From Mercenaria mercenaria (lineage: Eukaryota > Mollusca > Bivalvia > Venerida > Veneridae): DNA of 64,000 bases. Both the position numbers and the translations under genes were made by a program. The notes under the pieces are model-generated. The model ran no database searches. It had not been told where the DNA came from and saw only the letters and a list, made by a program, of their open reading frames with translations. The stretch lies in contig NC_069364.1 of the NCBI RefSeq assembly GCF_021730395.1, forward strand, positions 81,275,501-81,339,500, read 5' to 3'. Shown here in pieces: positions 57,167 through 64,000 of the stretch (position 1 is the stretch's first letter; each line of letters begins with the position of its first letter).

Positions 57167-58324
57167 TACGAAAGACCCGTGGTGACATTTCAACTTCATT
57201 ATTTCACGATTTCTGCTTCATGATTTCACGATTTCCACTTCATGAATTCACGAATTCACGATTTCTGCTCCCTGATTTCACGATTTCGAATTCATGAATT
57301 CACGATTTCACGATTTCCACTTCATGAATTCACGATTTCACGAAAAATCATCACGATTTCACGAAAAAACATCACGATTTCTTGATTTCACGATTTCATA
57401 ATTTCACGATTTCTTGATTTCACGATTTCCACTTCATGAATTCACGATTTCTACTTCCTGAATTCACGATTTCCACTTCATGAATTCACGATTTCCACTT
57501 CATGAATTCACGATTTCACGAAAAAACTTCACAATTTCTTGATTTCCTGATTTCCACTTCATGAATTCATGAATTCACGATTTCTGCTTCCTGAATTCAC
57601 GATTTCCACTTCATGAATCCACGATTTCACGAAAAAAACTTCACGATTTCATGATTTCACGATTTCCACTTCATGAATTCACGATTTCTGCTTCCTGAAT
57701 TCACGATTTCCACTTCATGAATTCACGATTTCCACTTCATGAATTCACGATTTCACGATTTCCACTTCATGAATTCACGATTTCACAATTTCCACTTCAT
57801 AAATTCACGATTTTGTGAAATCGTGAATTCGTGAAGTGGAAATCGTGAAATCGTGAATTCATGCAGTGGAAATTGTGAAATCGAGAATTCGTGAAGTGGA
57901 AGTCGTGAAATCGTGAATTCATGAAGTGGAAATCGTGAATTCAGGAAGCAGAAATCGTGAAATCGTGAATTCATGAAGTGGAAATCGTGAAGTTTTTCGT
58001 GAAATCGTGAATTCGTGAAGTGGAAATCGTGAAGTTTTTCGTGAAATCGTGAATTCGTGAAGTGGAAATCGTGGATTCAGGAAACAGAAATCGTGAATTC
58101 ATGAAGTGGAAATCGTGAATTCAGGAAGCAGAAATCGTGAAATCGTGAATTCATGAAGTGGAAATCGTGAAGTTTTTTCGTGAAATCGTGAATTCGTGAA
58201 GTGGAAATCGTGGATTCAGGAAGCAGAAATCGTGAATTCATGAATTCATGAAGTGGAAATCGTGAAATTATGAAGCAGAAATCGTGAAATAATGAAGTTG
58301 AAATGTCACCACGGGTCTTTCGTA
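57167..58324. mobile_element. Foldback element built of inverted minisatellites, 6-bp target duplication
   Basis: TACGAAAGACCCGTGGTGAC at the left and its exact inverse at the right are each flanked by AACATA (57161-57166, 58325-58330). Between them the left half is a patchwork of CACGATTTCCACTTCATGAA-type units and the right half is their inverse (GAAGTGGAAATCGTGAATTC), turning over near 57812. Nearly the whole 1158 bp can fold on itself. Open frames repeating HEFTISRFPL are artefacts of the minisatellite. Non-coding; mover unknown. Confidence 0.9.
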
Positions 58325-58439
58325 AACATAAGTAGAACACGCAATGATATATGCCAAATAGTGTATGTTTGGTTTAAACATTCTCATATCAACAGTTGTA
58401 TACACTTGTGTTACCTACCCATATTAGACTAGGAATACT

Positions 58440-59110
58440 AGGGAAATAGTGAGTATTCCAGAGAGCCTCGGATGGCTGTATTGTGTTGTGGAGGGTGCCT
58501 TATAGGCCATTGGGTAGCTGTACTCTGTGGTAGTAAGTACCCACATAGCCTCGAATGTTTGTACTTTGCAGTGATGTCTACCCTATAGGGCCTTGGATGG
58601 CTGTAGTCGGTGGTGATGTGATGAATGCCCCATAGGATCTAGTATGGTTTTACCCAGAAATGGTGAGAACGCCTTAGTGCCTGGTATAGCTGTAGTGGTA
58701 GAGAGTATCGCATATGACATTAATGGATTGCTGTATTCTGTGGTAGTTAGTATCCAGTAGGATCTAGTATGCCTGTTCTCATTGTGATGTGTCCCCATTT
58801 ATGTCTGTCTGGATTGACTACTGTCCATGGTGGTGGTGAATACACCGTAGGGCCTCGAATGCCTGTACATTACACTGATGACATGGAATGGCTGTAATTG
58901 GAAGAATTGAGTAGCTCATAGGACCTGGTATGTCTTCACTCCGAGATGGCGAGAACCCCTTAAAGGCCTGGTATACCTGTGCTTGGCAGTGATGAGTACC
59001 TCGTTGGGCCTGGGATGGCTGAATTATGGGGTTATGAGTAACCTATAGGGGCGTGGATGGATGTTTCCAGACAAAATACTGTCCTGTATAGCTAGTAACA
59101 GTGGTTGTTT
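58440..59110 (+). repeat. Diverged minisatellite, ~48-50 bp units
   Basis: Core like GAGTACCCCATAGGGCCT then GGATGGCTGTACTCTGTGGT recurs about 13 times with considerable drift (for example CCTATAGGGCCTTGGATGGC near 58582, CGTAGGGCCTCGAATGCC near 58846, TATAGGGGCGTGGATGG near 59045). No coding capacity. Confidence 0.82.
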
Positions 59111-60050
59111 TTTAAATTCCATAGGGTCTGGGAATCATATTTTATACTTAGATTCATTAATATTTTATAGCATAACATGTACTAGAATAATTTGATTGTT
59201 AGGTCTTTAAGGCACACCAACACATTATAGGTTATATGGCACCTAACAGGAAAAATGATTTTGGTTCCATATGTTATATATTTCGATCTAAACATTGCAC
59301 ATGGAACTAAAACCACCACACCTGCTGGTGTCAAGAGTTGCACTGACTCCAAGCGTTCAGACTCATTTAGCCTTACAACATACGATGCACACAAAGGCCG
59401 GGCAGTGGTTGCCATTCTTTGCCCTCCTAGGGAAACCATCTACATTATAATCCAGCATCTAGCATTCGATAACGAATATAACTGGGAGGCGCGGGTCAGT
59501 AAAACAGTGTCAATTATAATTTTAAGTGCTATCTACGCCCATGCTTGAAAGCCTTGAGGGTTTAGCTAGATTTGACCATGAAGGGTAGGCTACTCCAGTA
59601 AAAATGAATTCATGTGGTACTGGGTTCGAGACTGGGGAATAAAGAGGGTCAAATTTCTGGTGGGAGAGAGAAGATTATGATCTACATAGATTAGCTGGTG
59701 ATTGAATTTATATAGCCTTACAAGGGAGTTTTTAGGTACTGCGGTGGGAAAAGTATTCCATTGTAGGTTATATAGTGTCTGTGTCTGCTATATGGAGAAT
59801 AGTAATTTAACCCCCAACCACATTTGAAAGTTTGCTGGTTTTGTATTTAGACAAATATATGGACAAATACTGAACTAATACATGAACAAATAGTGTTTTT
59901 TGATTCTGCAAGAACCTTCTCACTAAACTGAAAACACGTTCTAAAAAGAAGATGAATAAGGGGATTGTCTGCACTATTAAATCTGTATAATAATGTTGTT
60001 CAGTAATTTGAAATAAAACTTTATATTAATTAAAAAATGACCGAAACAAC
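59111..60050. other. Intergenic with decayed dispersed repeats
   Basis: A block near 59195-59420 (GGCACACCAACACATTATAG, GGTTCCATATGTTATATATT, CATTGCACATGGAACTAAAA) looks like an old repeat, similar in part to the tail of the SINE at 22045. Nothing else was recognised. Confidence 0.4.
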
Positions 60051-60179
60051 ATAATTATGTCTGCCATTTTGGACAATACATTGAATCAATTTGTGTGATC
60101 AATGATGTTTTTCAAAATTTTAATAGCCCCCCAGTTAAAATTAGAGCATCGCTATCACTGACATAATTAATATCCTGTT

Positions 60180-60425
60180 CAGCCGAGTCCAAGGTCACGC
60201 AACTCTGCAATGCTTTGACCGACACGAAAACAAATTGTGTTGTGCACACATCTACATCTTATTATGACTACATTTCATCCCAATATCTGCAGAAATGTGG
60301 ATGAAGCTCGCTCCTCAATACTGTACACTTTCTTCCAGACAGACAGATCAACCAACCGACAGACAGAACAACCAACAGACATGATGACTCTAATATACCC
60401 CCTCTAAAACTTTGTTTTGGGAGTA
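60180..60425 (+). repeat. Dispersed repeat ending in GACAGACAGA tract
   Basis: AACTCTGCAATGCTTTGACC, ACTACATTTCATCCCAATAT, then CCAGACAGACAGATCAACCA and a closing AATATACCCCCTCTAAAACT. Same closing architecture as 6590-7420. Confidence 0.6.
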
Positions 60426-60821
60426 TTAATATTTGATGAATGAATATACGCTAAGGATATAATCTATGGCATCTGTGTCAAAATACATTGTACAGCATAA
60501 TCATTATATATGTAATATTAGAGCATTAGAGAGAAAATATGGAATTTACAGGTATTTTTGTTTGAACTTGACTGACTTTGACCTAAAAGTGGTCCGTATT
60601 TTTGTCCACTTGGGAGACATTGTACAATAGAATAAATTGACATTAATAATTAATTTAAGACTTTTTAAGTTTATTTGTTTTACATATTTTACACTTTTTT
60701 TCATGTATAATCAGTCAACTCTTTTGACATATAAAATACAGTAATAAGCATCATAAATGTAAAGTGTTTTCCAGACTTTTAATATCCTGATTGCTATCTG
60801 CATTTTCTCTGGAAATAATGT
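60426..60821. other. Intergenic, nothing recognised
   Basis: AT-rich; contains an echo of the repeat at 56280-56400 in inverted form (GACCTAAAAGTGGTCCGTAT, TGGGAGACATTGTACAATAG), so an old dispersed repeat is likely. Confidence 0.4.
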
Positions 60822-61028
60822 TTGTTTGTTTTGGGTTCAACACCGTTTTTCAACAGTATTTCAGTCATGTAACGGCAGACAGTTAACCTAACCAGTGTTC
60901 CTGGATTCTGTACCAGTACAAACCTGTTCTCCGCAAGTATCTGCCAACTTCCTCAATTGAATCAGAGGTGGAAGACTAGTAATTTCAGACACGTTGTCGT
61001 TTATCAAATAGTCACGGAGAACATAATG
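60822..61028 (-). repeat. tRNA-derived SINE lacking its head
   Basis: GTTTGTTTGTTTTGGGTTCA, CAGTCATGTAACGGCAGACA, CCAGTGTTCCTGGATTCTGT, ATCAGAGGTGGAAGACTAG and ATAGTCACGGAGAACATAAT. The tRNA-like head is missing. Confidence 0.9.
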
Positions 61029-61329
61029 TATTTTCATAGATCCTTTACATTGTGCATATTGACGCCGCTCTGCATGACGTCATCAACGTGATTCATTGTA
61101 AACATTCTATCCATTCTATCTGATGAAGGCATTGAAAGTCGAAACTTAAGTAGTTGGGAATAAATTTAATATCAGTTTGAAGTTGTTCTTCTGTTTTCTG
61201 TTGTATTATATTATGCTATATTTTGTTGTCATTTCTGTTACCTTCTGTATGTCATTCTGAGTAGACTCAGATTCGTTCATCTCGGAGTATCTAGTGTATT
61301 GACTAGTATTCATTAGTCTAGGTGTATTC

Positions 61330-62510
61330 AGTCAAACAACACAGCAGCACCCAAGTCTGAGAAGAGAAAATCATCAACTTCTCCTCCTCTTCGAACCTTG
61401 ATCTTCCAAATATTTTAAAATGGGATTTTCAAAGTCATCTGTTTCATAAAAACATTCTAATTTGCTTATAATCCGGTCTTGTCAAGCCTTAATAATGGAA
61501 AGTTCCGATCCAAAAATTTCTACCATTGATGTTAATGTGTTAATTCCAGGCCTTTGCTTCATCAAAAATTCTGATTTACTCATAATCAGGTCCTGTCTAG
61601 ATGCAATGTTGGACATGTCCTAATTTGCTTATAATCCGGTCTTGTCAAGCCTTAATAATGGAAAGTTCCGATCCAAAAATTTCTACCTTTGATGTTAATG
61701 TGCTAATTCCAGGCTTTTGCTTCATCAAAAATTCTGATTTACTCATAATCAGGTCCTGTCTAGATGCAATGTTGGACATGTCCGATTCAAGGCTTTCCAC
61801 TTTAGACATCACTGTTTTGCTTACAGGTAGTGAACTCACAAAAATGTTTTCTTAGCTAAAAGATTTTTTTTTTGTGTTTCGCCCAAGATTTTTGAGAAAC
61901 AGCAAATCGTGTGTTTACTGCCTATTTACCACTGTCAGTTGCTTCTTCCATCTTACTTGGTTTCATGTTTGCAACACTTTCCCCTGCATATTTATCTATG
62001 CAACCATGATAAAATCATAGGATAGCTTGCTGATACACTAAAGTTTCGGTAAAATCCCGAAACGCTTTGGGAGCAAATGTCAGTGCCAGTCATCAAGTGA
62101 TTCACCTTTCATTTTCTTGTAAAAGAGATGCGGTTTCTAGAAGCTCTTTATAACCAAACGACTTTAAAACTGTTTTAAGTCCGAACCTTCTACATCTGAA
62201 TATGTTTCGAGAAGTAGGGCATAAAACTCACTGTCTTTACCAATCCAACACAAGCATAAATTGTCTTTGCATTCTTTTGCCGTCCAGTGCTTAGATTCTG
62301 CATGTTTGCTGAAATTTAAAAGCTTTCCAACTACAAATTCCGTCATATGCGAGAGACTTCGGCTAATTGCTGAATTTATCCGCAAATGTCATAGCTTCAA
62401 AGCCGCCATAAGCTTGTCCACCTCCAAACCTGGTGGTAGGTGCAACTCAGAAATTTAAGGATCTTGTGTTTTGTCCAGCTGTTGTTGCCACTTTATGAAA
62501 TACTAGGCGA
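61330..62510 (-). pseudogene. Unrecognised coiled-coil ORF remnant
   Basis: Minus strand reads, in changing frames: ISELHLPPGLEVDKLMAALK; SLSHMTEFVVGKLLNFSKHA and ESKHWTAKECKDNLCLCWIG; LETASLLQENER; LALTFAPKAFRDFTETLVYQ; then a coiled-coil part VESLESDMSNIASRQDLIMS with KSEFLMKQ, and an end KYLEDQGSKRRRS. At least six frame breaks. The coiled coil with a basic end recalls the first ORF of some mobile elements, but I do not recognise the family. The stretch with the coil is duplicated in tandem. Confidence 0.5.
61459..61782 (-). repeat. 162-bp tandem duplication within the coiled-coil ORF
   Basis: Two copies of a 162-bp unit (61459-61620 and 61621-61782), each beginning TAATTTGCTTATAATCCGG and ending GCAATGTTGGACATGTCC, differ at about four positions. 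162 is a multiple of three, so the duplication adds 54 codons in frame. Confidence 0.9.
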
Positions 62511-62604
62511 GATGCTATATACCCTAAATCCTTGAATGCTATTTCAGATAGGCTGGCATAACCAAAGTCTTACCGATATACTGTACCAAACGCATTATAT
62601 ACTG

Positions 62605-62903
62605 CATTACGTTTTGTTTTTGTTTGTTTGTTTTGGGTTTAACGCCGTTTTTTAACAGTATTTCAGTCATGTAACGGCGGACAGTTAACCTAACCAGTGT
62701 TCCTGGATTCTGTACCAGTACAAACCTGTTCTCCGAAAGTAACAGCCAACTTCCCCACATGGATCAGAGGTGGAGGACTAATGATTTCAGACACAATGTC
62801 GTTTATCAAATAGTCACGGAGAACATACGCCCAGCCCGAGGATCGAACGCACGACCCCGCGATCCGTAGACCGACGCTCTACCTACTGAGCTAAGCGGGC
62901 GGG
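62605..62903 (-). repeat. Full-length tRNA-derived SINE
   Basis: Complete minus-strand copy: (GTTTT) tail, GGGTTTAACGCCGTTTTTTA, CCAGTGTTCCTGGATTCTGT, CCCCACATGGATCAGAGGTG, and head CGATCCGTAGACCGACGCTC then TACCTACTGAGCTAAGCGGG. Very similar to 38572-38862. Confidence 0.92.
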
Positions 62904-62914
62904 TACTGCATTAC

Positions 62915-63006
62915 GTCCCCGAGGACAACGGTAGTGGACGTTGTCCTTGGGTACAAAACCTCCAAGGACAACGGTAGCGGGCGTTGACCTTGGATGCAAA
63001 ACCTGC
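62915..63006 (+). repeat. Short tandem duplication, ~46 bp x 2
   Basis: GAGGACAACGGTAGTGGACG followed by TTGTCCTTGGGTACAAAACC, then AAGGACAACGGTAGCGGGCG and TTGACCTTGGATGCAAAACC. Confidence 0.75.
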
Positions 63007-63650
63007 AAATTATGGTGAATGTTTTTGCACTCGTTCATTGAAGAAAGTCCATATTTTGACTTCCAGGGTAAAATTTCATTGAAGATGGATGAGCTGAGAC
63101 ATCTGATATTGACAATCATGCAGATGACATCCCACTATATGGAATATCCGATAACTGCTACTTCACTTACCAATATAATTGTTGATACATTTTGCGATTC
63201 GATTTCCTATACCCGGCTGAGAACAGAGTTCCTCAGCTATTGCATTTTTTTTTCAATGTTTTGCAGTTGCAGTAGGGATTCAGTTCCAGAATAAAAACAT
63301 TTTACAAATTTTTTGGAAGCTATAGATCGAATAAAGGTGTTGTGTTTTGGTCGGAATAAATCGGAAAATCTGATTATACTTGTAGTCTTAAAATAGGACC
63401 ACAGTACTGTCTGTAGAGTTAAACCGAAAGTAGATATATTTTTGTTTGTGGGCTAATACAGGACAAGGTATAACACAAATGCATGAAACATGCAAAATAA
63501 ACATTACAATGTTGGTAATAAATGGGGATAGTTCAAGGAAAAGTGTTGAGAGATCGACCAGCCTGATCAGAGAATTCACACAAAAAACTGCCCATCGGCT
63601 ATTGTTCCAAAACATATAATAATGCGCTGAATCGGTACTCGCAGCACATA
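63007..63650. other. Intergenic, nothing recognised
   Basis: Short frames only; no domain, repeat or RNA feature could be supported. Confidence 0.4.
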
Positions 63651-63654
63651 TATA

Positions 63655-63865
63655 ATTTTTTATCCGCAGTAGAAAGCGTCGAACGTTAGCTCAGCTCTTC
63701 CAGCGAGGATGAAACGCCAATGAATGTGGATAACTACGATGATGATTGTGAGGAAGTGTTTCTCTAAAACCGGATAGCAAATACACAATTTCCGTTGAAG
63801 TGCGCATGCGCCATGCATATATCGTCATGCATAAATTGCGTACCCACGAAGAATCGTACTAAAAA
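63655..63865 (+). repeat. Dispersed direct repeat, copy 2
   Basis: TTATCCGCAGTAGAAAGCGT, CAATTTCCGTTGAAGTGCGC and AAATTGCGTACCCACGAAGA correspond in order and spacing to the copy at 53936-54175. Confidence 0.65.
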
Positions 63866-64000
63866 TTCACTACAAAATTGAAATACAACAATAAAAATGC
63901 AAGGAAGAACAGAAGGATCATACTCTGTTAGATTATTGTTGTGTTTGCATATAAAAAACCCTTCTGCATATACCTGTTAAAAGTGCAAGAGTGAATTATT

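Noticed and set aside
57170-58320. CRISPR-like regular repeats
   Set aside because: Units are contiguous minisatellites without unique spacers, arranged as a palindrome in eukaryotic DNA.
57783-58340. Minus-strand open frames with HEFTISRFPL repeats, which look like a repetitive protein
   Set aside because: They are translations of the foldback minisatellite, open only because the unit lacks stops in one frame; both strands and several frames behave alike.

Overview
The window is AT-rich eukaryotic nuclear DNA dominated by mobile elements, and most probably comes from a bivalve mollusc. The evidence is several tRNA-headed SINE families with AAC-rich tails ending in the kind of 3' modules common in bivalve genomes, several dispersed repeats that end in GACAGACGGAC-type tracts, 160-180 bp tandem arrays inside transposons, and introns with GT-AG borders. 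The species cannot be fixed from sequence alone.

Two host-type genes can be assembled exon by exon with every splice phase agreeing. (1) On the minus strand, 7575-16432, a six-exon HARBI1-like (PIF/Harbinger transposase-derived) gene reads 335 residues without a stop. (2) On the plus strand, 38365-49322, a four-exon gene encodes a 150-residue signal peptide / six-cysteine / single-membrane / Pro-Tyr-Gln tail protein of the Shisa/CYYR1-like (STMC6) type. Both carry transposons in their introns.

Layout. 1-672: short duplication and a bivalve repeat. 673-6365: a 5.7 kb palindromic element whose arms are ~177 bp arrays full of AGGTCA direct repeats, with a decayed RNase H-bearing LINE at its centre. 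6366-7420: another tandem repeat element. 7575-16432: HARBI1-like gene, holding a palindrome, a 0.6 kb MITE and a SINE in introns, and a 2.6 kb pogo-class transposon (TA duplication, 13-bp inverted ends) in intron 1. 16433-19370: little. 19372-24293: a second large inverted-repeat element with a 165-bp array and a SINE in the middle. 25892-29444: a 3.55 kb element with ~460 bp inverted ends, 5-bp target duplication and at least two exons of an unrecognised spliced gene. 29450-31490: SINE and plain AT-rich DNA. 31492-37254: a broken Ty3/Gypsy-type LTR retrotransposon fossil containing a nested MITE, a nested LINE end and a tRNA-Thr-like gene. 37255-49322: STMC6 gene with SINEs and a hAT remnant in intron 1, and a 4.4 kb element with 6-bp target duplication (itself holding a broken LINE) in intron 3. 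49323-64000: LINE and Penelope-like fragments, SINEs, a 1.16 kb foldback element made of inverted minisatellites, a ~50-bp minisatellite, and an unrecognised coiled-coil ORF remnant with a 162-bp duplication.

No bacterial operons, CRISPR arrays or rRNA genes are present. All family names are from motif recognition by eye; no search was run.
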